Part shown: one piece after another, positions 31,031 to 38,532 of the stretch
How the letters are laid out: every line of letters begins with the position of its first letter
Position numbering within the stretch: the stretch's first letter is position 1
NCBI RefSeq assembly: GCF_001907675.1
Contig: NZ_MPNT01000005.1
Location: 62,001 to 126,000, forward strand
DNA from: Mycobacterium paraffinicum
Lineage (GTDB): Bacteria > Actinomycetota > Actinomycetes > Mycobacteriales > Mycobacteriaceae
DNA: 64,000 bases
Reading direction: 5' to 3'
Program-made: the position numbers and the translations under genes
Notes under the pieces: model-generated
Told to the model about the DNA's origin: nothing
Seen by the model: the letters and a program-made list of their open reading frames with translations, nothing else
The model's database searches: none

Positions 31031-33628
31031 ATGAAAATCGCGGTCACCGGGGCCAGCGGTGTGCTCGGCCGGGGCCTCACCGTCCGCCTGCTGAGCCAAG
31101 GCCACGACGTCATTGGAATCGCCCGGCATCGGCCCGAAAGCTGGCCGGGCGCGGCCGAATTCGTCGCGGCCGACATCCGGGACACCGCCGCGGTCACCCG
31201 CGCGTTGGCTGGCGCGCACGTTGTCGCCCACTGCGCATGGACATCGACTCCGGCCCACGACGAGCGCGTCAGCCGGCAGGTCAACATCGACGGCACCCGC
31301 AATGTGCTGGCGGCAATGGCTGAGACCGGGGCCAGACGAATCGTCTTCGCGTCGTCGGCGCACGTTTACGGCGGCGGGGACGCGCCGAAGACCGAGCACG
31401 ACGTCAGAGCGCCGGTCAGCGCCGAGGGTCGATACCAGGCAATGGTCGAGCGGATGCTCGAGGACTCGGAGCTGGAGTGGGTCGCGATCCGCTCCGCGCT
31501 GATCGTCGGCCGAAACGTCGATAACTGGGTGCGCCGGCTGCTGGCGCTGCCGGTATTCCCCGACGGATCGGCCGACCGTCTGATGCAGGTCGTCCACTCC
31601 GACGACGCCCTTCGGCTATTCAACCGGGCGATAGTCGACAACGAAATCGGCAGCGGCCCAGTCAACCTTGCCGCACCGGGCGAGCTGACCTTCCGTCGGA
31701 TCGCCGCGGCGCTCGGACGCCCCATCGTGCGGTTGGGCTTCGGACTGGCCGAGCTCGAACTGGTGCACGGCGCCGCGTTCATGGATACGGCGCGGTTACG
31801 TGAGCAATGGGGATTCCGGCCGGCGTGGAACTCCAGTGAATGTGTCGAAGATTTCGCGCTCGCGGTGCGCGGTCGCCTCACCGTGGGCAAGCGGGTGGTG
31901 TCGCTACCGTGGCGGATGGCCACCATCGGTGACCTTCCGTCCGTCGATGCGCCGACCGAGGACGGGGTGAAGCCCGATTGGGCTGGCCCGGTCGGCGATA
32001 ACGGGGAATTCGACACCCCCATCGATCCACGCTTTCCGACTTTTCTGGCCACCAACCTGTCGGAGGCGCTGCCCGGCCCGTTTTCCCCGGCCTCGGCCTC
32101 GGCGACCGTGCGCGGGTTGCGCGCCGGCGGCGTGGCCATCGCCGAGCGGCTGCGCCCCGGCGGCATCGTCCAGCGCGAAATCGCCACGCGCACCGTCGCC
32201 GTCTTCGCCCACCGGCTCTACGGGGCCATCACCTCGGCGCATTACATGGCCGAAACCGTACCGTTTGCCAAACCGGCCACGATCGTCAGCAACAGCGGAT
32301 TCTTCGGCCCCAGCATGGCGTCGCTGCCGATCTTCGGTGCGGAGCGTCCACGCTCCGAGACGAGCCGAATCCGCAAGCAACTGAGGACCATTCGCAACAT
32401 CGGGGTCTTCGGCGTCAACCTCATCGGCCTGTCCGCGGGTTCATCCAAGGACACCCACGAGTTCGTCGCCGATGTCGACCGGCTCGAACGCCTGGCCGAA
32501 GACGTCACCCGGGTGGACGATCGTCGGCTGCTCAGCCTGATCATGTTGGCGCGCGACGAGGTGGTGCATGGCTGGGTGCTGGCGTCGGCGTCGTTCATGC
32601 TGTGCGCCGCGTTCAACGTCCTGCTGCGCGGTTTGTGTGGGCGGGACACCGCCGCGCCGGCGGGACCGGAGTTGGTCAGTGCGCGATCCGTCGAGGCAAT
32701 GCAGCGGTTGGTGGTTGCCGCACAGGGCGATCCGAAAGTGACGGCACTGCTCGCCGAGCCGGGGGAGCGGCTGGGCAAGCTGGCCGTCGAGGCGCCGGAG
32801 TTCCACGCCGCGGTATTGGCCGAGCTGGCGTTGATCGGGCATCGCGGCCCCGCGGAACTCGAGATGCTGTCTATCAGCTACTCCGATGATCCCGAGTTGC
32901 TGGTCCGGATGGTGACCAGAGCGATGAGCGCCGCTGCGGCGCCTGAGCCGCAGCGCCCCCGCATTCCATTGCACGCCAAGCCCGTTGCGCAGTTGGCAGG
33001 ACACCAGCTCCGCGACCGCGAAGTCCGCCGTGACAAGGTGGTGCGGGCCAACTGGGTGCTGCGCAACCTGATGCGCGAATACGGGCGGCGGTTGGTCGAC
33101 GCCGGAGTCTTCGGCACCGCCGACGACGTGTTCTACCTGCTCGTCGACGAGCTCGACGCGCTGCCAACGGATGTCGGGGCGCTGGTGGCGCGGCGCCGTG
33201 CCGAACAGCGCCGGCTGGCCGCCGTCGTTCCGCCGACGGTTTTCAGCGGGAGCTGGCAACCGACCACCACCCCGTCGGCGACGCTCACCAGTGGGGAGAC
33301 TCTGCGCGGTGTCGGCGTGTGCGGGGCGAAGGTGCGCGGCCGGGTGCGTATCGTGCGGCCCGAAACGATCGACGAGCTGCAGCCGGGCGAGGTCCTCGTC
33401 GCGGAGGTCACCGACGTCGGCTATACCGCGGCTTTCTGCTACGCCGCCGCCGTGGTGACCGAACTCGGCGGCCCGATGTCGCACGCCGCGGTGGTGGCCC
33501 GCGAATTCGGGTTCCCCTGTGTGGTGGACGTGCAGGGAGCCACCAAGTCGTTGCCGCCCGGTGCGCTCGTTGAGGTCGACGGCGCGACCGGGGAGATCCG
33601 GGTGCTGGATCTGGCGCCGGGCGGTTAG
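31031..33628 (+). CDS. NAD-dependent epimerase fused to PEP-utilising mobile domain (Rv2047c-like)
   Basis: An 865-residue fusion. Residues 1-290 are an extended short-chain dehydrogenase (VTGASGVLGRGL nucleotide loop, FASSAHVYGGG, with the lysine of the usual Tyr-x3-Lys replaced in the region GRYQAMVERML). Residues 300-750 form an undefined helical middle region with no membrane segment. The C-terminus (about 760-860) is a PEP-utilising-enzyme mobile domain, with ELGGPMSHAAVVAREFGFPCVV and the phospho-acceptor His818. No ATP-grasp domain of the PEP synthase type is evident. The same fusion follows pks12 in H37Rv, so a role in mycoketide phospholipid formation is reasonable but unproved. It starts 25 nt after pks12 and is probably cotranscribed. 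Confidence 0.85.
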   Translation: MKIAVTGASGVLGRGLTVRLLSQGHDVIGIARHRPESWPGAAEFVAADIRDTAAVTRALAGAHVVAHCAWTSTPAHDERVSRQVNIDGTRNVLAAMAETGARRIVFASSAHVYGGGDAPKTEHDVRAPVSAEGRYQAMVERMLEDSELEWVAIRSALIVGRNVDNWVRRLLALPVFPDGSADRLMQVVHSDDALRLFNRAIVDNEIGSGPVNLAAPGELTFRRIAAALGRPIVRLGFGLAELELVHGAAFMDTARLREQWGFRPAWNSSECVEDFALAVRGRLTVGKRVVSLPWRMATIGDLPSVDAPTEDGVKPDWAGPVGDNGEFDTPIDPRFPTFLATNLSEALPGPFSPASASATVRGLRAGGVAIAERLRPGGIVQREIATRTVAVFAHRLYGAITSAHYMAETVPFAKPATIVSNSGFFGPSMASLPIFGAERPRSETSRIRKQLRTIRNIGVFGVNLIGLSAGSSKDTHEFVADVDRLERLAEDVTRVDDRRLLSLIMLARDEVVHGWVLASASFMLCAAFNVLLRGLCGRDTAAPAGPELVSARSVEAMQRLVVAAQGDPKVTALLAEPGERLGKLAVEAPEFHAAVLAELALIGHRGPAELEMLSISYSDDPELLVRMVTRAMSAAAAPEPQRPRIPLHAKPVAQLAGHQLRDREVRRDKVVRANWVLRNLMREYGRRLVDAGVFGTADDVFYLLVDELDALPTDVGALVARRRAEQRRLAAVVPPTVFSGSWQPTTTPSATLTSGETLRGVGVCGAKVRGRVRIVRPETIDELQPGEVLVAEVTDVGYTAAFCYAAAVVTELGGPMSHAAVVAREFGFPCVVDVQGATKSLPPGALVEVDGATGEIRVLDLAPGG

Positions 33629-33645
33629 GACTCGGCTGGCTCGGC

Positions 33646-33705
33646 TTAGGCATCGAATTCGATGTCGAGATCGAGCGGCCCGCTCAGCACGACCCGATGG
33701 GTCAC
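33646..33705 (-). CDS. Possible 19-residue peptide at the end of the membrane-complex operon
   Basis: A GTG at 33705 overlaps the stop of the 143-residue gene as GTGA, the same coupling used elsewhere in this operon. It reads [19 protein letters not shown] and then TAA. It could be a true micro-peptide, or the surviving start of a longer gene cut off where the insertion meets the pks12 region. The peptide resembles nothing I know. Confidence 0.3.
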   Translation of the reverse strand: MTHRVVLSGPLDLDIEFDA

Positions 33706-34133
33706 GGGTGCGGCGCCGCGTGCTGTTGGGCCGCCTGGCGGGCCAGCCTTTCGTCGTGGATCCGGACGAGTTCACGGAACCCGAGCCGGTGGTACTTGGG
33801 GATAGGCTGGATGCCCCACACATCCTGGGCGGTGGCCTTGCCCTCCGCGCCCTCCGGCGGACCGAACGGCGGGTAGGGGTACTTGCACTCCAAGGTGTCG
33901 TTGGAGTAGCGAATCTTCAAGAGTTCGCTGCAGATTTCGGTGAGACTCAGCGTCGGGTAGCCGTAGTAGACCGCCATGAACGGCAGAGTGAAGGCGCCTT
34001 CGATCACCAGTGCCACCAGGCACACCAGGACGGCTCGTTTGATCCATTTGTGCATCCGCGCGTAGTACGGCGTGGTCCCCGGCTCGAGATCCGCGGTGGG
34101 GTCTTGTTCTTCGGTGGGGGATGGGGCGGTCAT
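33702..34133 (-). CDS. Single-span membrane protein of the NorQD-associated operon
   Basis: A 143-residue protein of unknown function. After a polar N-terminus there is one membrane helix (about residues 34-55, [25 protein letters not shown]). A likely extracytoplasmic part has two Cys ([19 protein letters not shown]), a [10 protein letters not shown] segment and [16 protein letters not shown]. The polar start would be cytoplasmic. AAGGAG precedes the ATG at 34133. It is 18 nt downstream of the five-helix protein, so it is a likely subunit or partner of that protein. The Glu in the helix and the aromatic YYGYP exit loosely recall AveC-like membrane proteins, which I could not test. Confidence 0.75.
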   Translation of the reverse strand: MTAPSPTEEQDPTADLEPGTTPYYARMHKWIKRAVLVCLVALVIEGAFTLPFMAVYYGYPTLSLTEICSELLKIRYSNDTLECKYPYPPFGPPEGAEGKATAQDVWGIQPIPKYHRLGFRELVRIHDERLARQAAQQHAAPHP

Positions 34134-34151
34134 CGCACGGCTCCTTGTGGC

Positions 34152-34847
34152 CTAGTCGGTAAAGATTTCGCGGTTGACGGTGTGCAGGTAGGGGATCGCG
34201 AGGAAGGGGGTGATGTAGAAGATGTCGTAGAGCCACCAGCCGATGACCGGGAAGACGACGCCGGCGTAGCGGACGTCGGCGAACATCGTCATGTTGAACA
34301 CGTAGGCGGTCCAAATGACCACGCCCATCCAGCAGGTGACGACCATCCACTGGTGACCCCACCGCTTCATCTGCAGGAACCCGATCGCCGCGGCCACCCG
34401 CATGGCGAACACCGTGAGGATCAGGCCCGCGACATACGCTTTTTCGCCCGGCCCCGCGGCGCCGCCGACCCACAGCTCGTTGTAATGCCAGAAGTACCCC
34501 GCATCAAACATGTTGCCCCAGCCCACCATCAGCACCCGGTTGATCAAGGTGTGGTTGGCGACCAGGTCTAGCGCCCAGCCGAGACTGTTGAGCATGCCGT
34601 CGATCAGGACCAGATAACCGATCAGCGTCACGATCATGGGCCGGACCGACAAGCCGGCGCGCAGCGCCTGGCGCTGCAGCCATACCCCGCGCATGAAGAC
34701 GGGGAATCCGATCAGACCGGGCGCCCACATGCCCATCAACGCGGCGCCGACGATCATCCACTTGTCGGCGTGGCGCTGCGCGTGGCGGGATTCGTCGTGG
34801 TGTTCCTCGAGTCCGACCGCATTCGCTTGCGCGGCAGACACGGTCAC
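34152..34847 (-). CDS. Five-helix membrane protein, copy B, of the NorQD-associated operon
   Basis: A 231-residue polytopic protein, closely related to the gene at 37506-38237. About five membrane segments are visible (MIVGAALMGMWAPGLIGFPV, MIVTLIGYLVLIDGMLNSLG, YVAGLILTVFAMRVAAAIGF, MVVTCWMGVVIWTAYVFNM, VFPVIGWWLYDIFYITPFLA). Between the second and third lies a polar aromatic stretch that both copies share: DLVANHTL and FDAGYFWHYNELW. Other shared His are in MKRWGHQWM and PYLHTVNRE. Conserved Asp, Glu and His near membrane segments suggest metal or redox chemistry, which is inference. The GTG start at 34847 overlaps the stop of the 42-residue gene by 4 nt. No family is recognised. Confidence 0.8.
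   Translation of the reverse strand: MTVSAAQANAVGLEEHHDESRHAQRHADKWMIVGAALMGMWAPGLIGFPVFMRGVWLQRQALRAGLSVRPMIVTLIGYLVLIDGMLNSLGWALDLVANHTLINRVLMVGWGNMFDAGYFWHYNELWVGGAAGPGEKAYVAGLILTVFAMRVAAAIGFLQMKRWGHQWMVVTCWMGVVIWTAYVFNMTMFADVRYAGVVFPVIGWWLYDIFYITPFLAIPYLHTVNREIFTD
34168..34241. repeat. 74-bp exact repeat, copy 1 (matches 37522-37595)
   Basis: The 3' ends of the two five-helix genes are identical over 74 bases, including third codon positions, while their 5' ends differ widely. That suggests recent duplication or gene conversion. Confidence 0.85.
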
Positions 34848-34972
34848 AGATCCCACCACCCGCGGGCGAACGACATGTAGAGCTGAACCCCGAACATCAC
34901 CAGCAAGTAGCCGTAGATGAATAGCTGGAAGATGATGAGCGCCCTCTTGCGCTTCCTCTCCTGTTGGTCCAT
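34844..34972 (-). CDS. 42-residue membrane microprotein of the NorQD-associated operon
   Basis: A small frame from ATG 34972 with a strong AGGAAGGAG upstream. The product starts MDQQERKRKRALIIFQLF, continues with one hydrophobic helix (IFQLFIYGYLLVMFGVQLYM) and ends SFARGWWDL. The basic N-terminus predicts cytoplasmic N, outside C. It lies 15 nt after the ATPase gene and overlaps the next gene by 4 nt, which strongly supports translation. Its size suits a small subunit or assembly peptide of a membrane complex. No family is recognised. Confidence 0.75.
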   Translation of the reverse strand: MDQQERKRKRALIIFQLFIYGYLLVMFGVQLYMSFARGWWDL

Positions 34973-34987
34973 GCCGTCAGCTCCTTC

Positions 34988-35791
34988 CTAGGGGCGTGCA
35001 CTCGGGGCGTCGGTGGTGGTCAGGCTGGCCGCCGCGACTTCACGTAGGCCGTCGGTGACCGCGCCATCGAGACTCAGCGGCGCGAGGATGCAGGCCTCCG
35101 CTGCATCCAGTTCGCTTGCGCCGGCGGCTATCAGGTGCGCGGCGGTGACCAGCACCCTGGTGGACGGCGGCTCGAAGTGAAAGGCTGCGTCGGCGGTGCG
35201 GATCGCCACCGCACATCCGACCAGCCGACGCGCCGTGGCGAGAGGGATTCCCGCTTCGGCGACGATCACCTCGGCCTCACGGTCGGGCGGCAGGTACCTC
35301 ATCGCAAGTGTGACAAATCGCTGCCGGAAGGACGGCTTCAATTCCTTCAGCGAGCTGCGATATGCCGGGTTGTAGGATCCCACCAGCATGAAATCGTCCG
35401 GCGCCGTCACGACTTCGCCAGCTCGATCCAGGTAGAGGGATCGCCGGTGGTCGGTGAGCGAATGCAGGATGGCCAGCGAATCGTGGCGGGCTTCGACTAC
35501 CTCGTCGAGGTAGCAGATCGCGCCGGCTTTGACAGCACGGGTCAGCGGGCCGTCGGTCCAGACCACATCGCCGCCGGTCACCATGAAGCGGCCGACCAGA
35601 TCGGAGCTGGTGAGATCGTCGTGGCAGCTGATCGTGACCACGGGGCGCTGCAACAGCGAGCCCATGTGCTCGACGAACCGGGTCTTGCCGCACCCGGTCG
35701 GTCCCGTGAGCATGACCGGGATGCGGCGGTGGAAGGCCTGCTCGAACAGCTGAACTTCGTTGCCGTTGGCGAAATAAGTTTCGGTAGTCAT
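34988..35791 (-). CDS. NorQ/CbbQ-type AAA+ ATPase
   Basis: A 267-residue MoxR-clade ATPase of the CbbQ/NirQ/NorQ group. Walker A is GPTGCGKT and Walker B ICYLDEVVEA. Group hallmarks follow: LTDHRRSLYLDRAGEV, a SYNPAYRSSLKELKPSFRQRFV segment broken over the sensor region, and the CbbQ C-terminal helical domain. Known relatives form hexamers that use ATP, with a vWA partner, to remodel or insert metal into a client: NorQD for the iron of nitric oxide reductase, CbbQO for Rubisco. Neither client is nearby, so the client is probably the membrane proteins of this operon. The ATG overlaps the vWA gene stop by 4 nt. Confidence 0.93.
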   Translation of the reverse strand: MTTETYFANGNEVQLFEQAFHRRIPVMLTGPTGCGKTRFVEHMGSLLQRPVVTISCHDDLTSSDLVGRFMVTGGDVVWTDGPLTRAVKAGAICYLDEVVEARHDSLAILHSLTDHRRSLYLDRAGEVVTAPDDFMLVGSYNPAYRSSLKELKPSFRQRFVTLAMRYLPPDREAEVIVAEAGIPLATARRLVGCAVAIRTADAAFHFEPPSTRVLVTAAHLIAAGASELDAAEACILAPLSLDGAVTDGLREVAAASLTTTDAPSARP

Positions 35792-37317
35792 GCGGCGACC
35801 AGTTCACGATGGACATGGGCCAACACTCGCGGCAGCTCCTCTACGCGTCGGATGCGTTGTGATCGTCGGGGTCCGAAGACCTCCGGTAGCGGATCGACCC
35901 GGGTGGGTCCGACGCCGACGTAGTAGATCGACACGCCGGCCTCGTTGGCCTCCTCGACGGCGTGCGCCGTGTCGGCCCAGGCATAACGGCCCTCGTAGCC
36001 CTCGTCGGAGATCAGTCCGTCACCGATGACGATCAGCAGCCGACGTTCCGAGGGTTGAGCGAGCAGCCGGCTCGTCAAATGACGCAGCGGCGCGCCGAGT
36101 CTGGTGTATCCGCGGGTGGACAGGCCCAGCCCGCTCGGCGGCACGAAGCGACGATCTTCGAAGTCCTTCAAACAACGCACCTCGACGCGATGACGTGTGT
36201 TGCCGGTGAACACGAAAACACCGTGCCGCTCGCGAGCCAGCGTCATGGCGCGCGAAAGCGCATCGGCACAAGCCAATTCCAGCTGGAAGACTCGACCGCC
36301 GTGCACGCCCAACGACGAACTGCCGTCGAGCAGTAAGGCGGTGGTCACATCGCGGCTGCTGGGCAGCAGCTCGCGGAACACCCTCGGTTCCTTGGCCTCG
36401 CCGGTGGAGAGGTCGATGTAGTGGCTGACGTACTGGTCAACATCGAGGTCCGATCCATCTTCGAGACGGTTGGTCATCGCCCGATGGGTGTGTTCTTCGA
36501 ACCACTTGCGGACGTCAACGGCCACGGGCACCGGGCTGGGGGTGCGCCGGGCATCGGCGAATTCGACGACGGCGACGTGGTCGCGCATGAACCGCTGGGT
36601 CCACATGTTCCATTCGGGATAGGGAATCCCCGGCCGGTGTTGCGGGGTGACGTCGAGATCGTTGTCCTGCCCCCGGCTCGGCGGAGGCAGGTTCGGATTG
36701 CGCACGCCGCCGTCGCCGCCGACGGGAACCGAGTACGGTCGCGGAATACGCTTCTGCGTCGTCGTCCACGGCATCCGGCCAAAGCTGCGCCGCAGTTTGT
36801 TCGCCAAACCGTGCGGTGCCGTGTACGCCAGCGGCAGGCTGCCGAGCAGCGGCGGAATCGTCAATGCTTGGCCGGTGCTTGCCAATGCGATTGCGCGGCC
36901 GAGAATTTCCGAGGCGCCCATGTCACCGGCTTCGATATGGACTTCGGGAAGCAGCCGCTGGGCATCGGGGAGCAGGCCCGGCCAGCGCGACGCGATCCAG
37001 CCCAGCGCGACACCGGCCTCGACGAGCGTCAGCGCTTGCAGCTCCCGGGCGGTGAGCTCGTTCAGGCGGTAGGAGGTAACGCGTTCTTTCGACGGCGAAC
37101 ACTGAAGGGCAACACCGCATGTCAAAGATCGACGCGTCCAGTGGGGCAGCGCCGGATAGGGGACATGAACGAACGTCAGCGCCGCGTTCAACCCGAAGCC
37201 TCGCCGTTCACCCGTGACGAGCCGCGCGCCCTCGCGGCGTTGCTCGCTCAGCGCGACCGCCGTGACGGCGCAACTGCGTTCCAGCGCCATCGCATGCGCA
37301 TCGGAATACTCAGTCAT
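35788..37317 (-). CDS. NorD-type von Willebrand factor A protein
   Basis: A 509-residue soluble protein, partner of the overlapping AAA+ gene. The C-terminal third is a vWA domain with a full MIDAS site: LLLDGSSSLG (DxSxS), a Thr in STRGYTRLGAP, and VIGDGLISDEG. The N-terminal 270 residues are a helical region plus a Pro-rich linker (RNPNLPPPSRGQDND) as in NorD/CbbO proteins, where the vWA domain anchors the ATPase to its client. It starts 39 nt after the 34-residue gene. It is somewhat shorter than the longest NorD proteins. Its substrate is inferred to be the membrane proteins encoded around it. Confidence 0.9.
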   Translation of the reverse strand: MTEYSDAHAMALERSCAVTAVALSEQRREGARLVTGERRGFGLNAALTFVHVPYPALPHWTRRSLTCGVALQCSPSKERVTSYRLNELTARELQALTLVEAGVALGWIASRWPGLLPDAQRLLPEVHIEAGDMGASEILGRAIALASTGQALTIPPLLGSLPLAYTAPHGLANKLRRSFGRMPWTTTQKRIPRPYSVPVGGDGGVRNPNLPPPSRGQDNDLDVTPQHRPGIPYPEWNMWTQRFMRDHVAVVEFADARRTPSPVPVAVDVRKWFEEHTHRAMTNRLEDGSDLDVDQYVSHYIDLSTGEAKEPRVFRELLPSSRDVTTALLLDGSSSLGVHGGRVFQLELACADALSRAMTLARERHGVFVFTGNTRHRVEVRCLKDFEDRRFVPPSGLGLSTRGYTRLGAPLRHLTSRLLAQPSERRLLIVIGDGLISDEGYEGRYAWADTAHAVEEANEAGVSIYYVGVGPTRVDPLPEVFGPRRSQRIRRVEELPRVLAHVHRELVAA

Positions 37318-37356
37318 CGGCCGAGTCCCGCGTTGCCCACCTGTCCGATCCGCGGT

Positions 37357-37461
37357 TCAGAACGTGCCGATGTTGGAGAACAGCCAATACCAGAACCAGA
37401 TGATCAGTCCGGTACCGCCCCACGCGGCGACGTAGCGAAGGATCTCCCACAGATAACCCAC
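37357..37461 (-). CDS. 34-residue membrane microprotein of the NorQD-associated operon
   Basis: A very short frame from GTG 37461, preceded by a strong GAGGAGG at good spacing. It begins MGYLWEILRYVAAWGGTG and then forms a Trp-rich helix (LIIWFWYWLFSNIGTF) up to the TGA. It follows the first five-helix gene by 44 nt and precedes the vWA gene by 39 nt. Ribosome site, hydrophobic content and operon position all support it. It may be a stabilising subunit of the complex. It has no match that I know. Confidence 0.65.
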   Translation of the reverse strand: MGYLWEILRYVAAWGGTGLIIWFWYWLFSNIGTF

Positions 37462-37505
37462 GATGTGACCTCCTCAGTGACGTAAGGTTTTTCGGCTCGC
37501 GCATC

Positions 37506-38237
37506 TCAGTCGGAGAAGAGCTCGCGGTTGACGGTGTGCAGGTAGGGGATCGCGAGGAAGGGGGTGATGTAGAAGATGTCGTAGAGCCACCAGCCCACGA
37601 CCGGTAGCACGACGCCGGCGAAGCGCACGTCGGCGAACATGGTCATGTTGAAGACATAGCCGATCCAGATCACCACGCCCATCCAGCAGGTGACGACCAT
37701 CCACTGATGGCCCCAACGTTTCATCTGCAGGAAGCCGATGGCGGCAGCGATGCGCATCGTGAAGACGGTCAGAATGAGGCCGACCTCCCAGGCCTTTTCA
37801 CCCGGACCGGCCGCCCCACCGATCCACAGCTCGTTGTAGTGCCAGAAATAGCCGGCGTCGAACATGTTGCCCCAGCCGTTGAGCAACACGCGGGCCAGCA
37901 GCGTGTGGTTGGCGACCAGGTCAAGCGCCCATCCGACGGTGTTGATGGCGGCGTCGATGATGACCAGATAGCCGAGCAACGTGACCAACATCGGCCGTAC
38001 GGAGAGGCCGTCTCGCCGGGCCCGGCGCAGCAACCGGACTCCCCAAAGAAACAGCGGCAACCCGAAGACCCCCAGCGCCGCGGTGCCGATCAGGAGACTC
38101 CCGGAGATGAGCCATTTGTCGGCCCGGCGCTGGGCGAGTTGCGACCGCTCCATGTGCTCGTCGATGGTCAGACCTGAGGCTGGCGCGGTCGAGTGGGTGG
38201 CGGTACGAGCATCGCGGTCCAGCTTCGGCGGATTCAC
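37506..38237 (-). CDS. Five-helix membrane protein, copy A, first gene of the NorQD-associated operon
   Basis: A 243-residue paralogue of the protein at 34152-34847. The N-terminal 40 residues differ, but from the first helix on the topology and key motifs are the same: WALDLVANHTL, GWGNMFDAGYFWHYNELW, GGAAGPGEKA, MKRWGHQWMVVTCWMGVVIW and PYLHTVNRE. Two copies in one operon suggest a heterodimer or two alternative subunits. The start is GTG 38237 (MNPPKLDRDARTATHS) with GGGGAGGG upstream. A -10 sequence and a palindromic operator lie 42-67 nt before it. No characterised family is recognised. The gene is the promoter-proximal member of a seven- or eight-gene leftward operon. Confidence 0.8.
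   Translation of the reverse strand: MNPPKLDRDARTATHSTAPASGLTIDEHMERSQLAQRRADKWLISGSLLIGTAALGVFGLPLFLWGVRLLRRARRDGLSVRPMLVTLLGYLVIIDAAINTVGWALDLVANHTLLARVLLNGWGNMFDAGYFWHYNELWIGGAAGPGEKAWEVGLILTVFTMRIAAAIGFLQMKRWGHQWMVVTCWMGVVIWIGYVFNMTMFADVRFAGVVLPVVGWWLYDIFYITPFLAIPYLHTVNRELFSD
37522..37595. repeat. 74-bp exact repeat, copy 2 (matches 34168-34241)
   Basis: This is the partner of the repeat at 34168-34241, in the same orientation, at the 3' end of the copy A gene. Recombination between the two would delete the ATPase, vWA and microprotein genes. Confidence 0.85.
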
Positions 38238-38278
38238 GAACCCTCCCCGTCATCGACGCTGATTGGATCGGCGTCTGC

Positions 38279-38304
38279 ACTATAACAGGCTGACTGTAGT
38301 CAGC
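38279..38304 (-). promoter_or_regulatory. Promoter and TetR-type operator of the NorQD-associated operon
   Basis: On the minus strand a TATAGT -10 hexamer (38279-38284) is preceded within 5 nt by the perfect palindrome GCTGACTGTAGTCAGC (38289-38304). A protein bound there would cover the -35/-10 spacer and block transcription. No good -35 is seen. Related palindromes occur at 38440-38453, 39278-39291 and, in a longer form, 41319-41333. Confidence 0.65.
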
Positions 38305-38402
38305 ATACTATGGACGCAGCGAGCCGCAGGTGCCGATAGATACCTGCGGCTGCGCCAACGAAAGCTCAGAAATACACTGAATCTCGCTGTTCTGCCGGCC
38401 CG

Positions 38403-38418
38403 GTGGATGGCCATCCAC
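38403..38418. promoter_or_regulatory. 16-bp perfect palindrome in the operon/TetR intergenic region
   Basis: GTGGATGGCCATCCAC is a perfect palindrome in the 295-bp gap between the first membrane gene and the tetR stop. It differs from the TGAC-N4-GTCA sites. It could bind another regulator or form part of a terminator for tetR. Confidence 0.4.
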
Positions 38419-38439
38419 TGAAGATCCCGGGCTCCATAA

Positions 38440-38453
38440 CTGACACAAGTCAG
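38440..38453. promoter_or_regulatory. Second TGAC-N4-GTCA operator-like site
   Basis: CTGACACAAGTCAG keeps both half-sites of the palindrome at 38290-38303, about 150 bp farther upstream of the operon. Two spaced sites could support DNA looping or cooperative binding. Confidence 0.5.
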
Positions 38454-38532
38454 GCCCTACATCGTTGATATGCCCTGTCCCACACCGGATTTCGGCTGGT
38501 GCGCGGCGTGATACGCCCTTGACGCCCCCGCC

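Noticed and set aside
33702..38237. Nitric oxide reductase (nor) operon
   Set aside because: NorQ- and NorD-like proteins are present, but there is no haem-copper NorB with its His ligands, no NorC cytochrome c, and the membrane proteins do not resemble NorE.
34152..38237. Copper membrane monooxygenase (pmo/amo/hmo) subunits
   Set aside because: The size of the five-helix proteins is similar to PmoA or PmoC, but no PmoB-like cupredoxin subunit is present and I could not match the PmoC metal motif spacing. Left as unknown.
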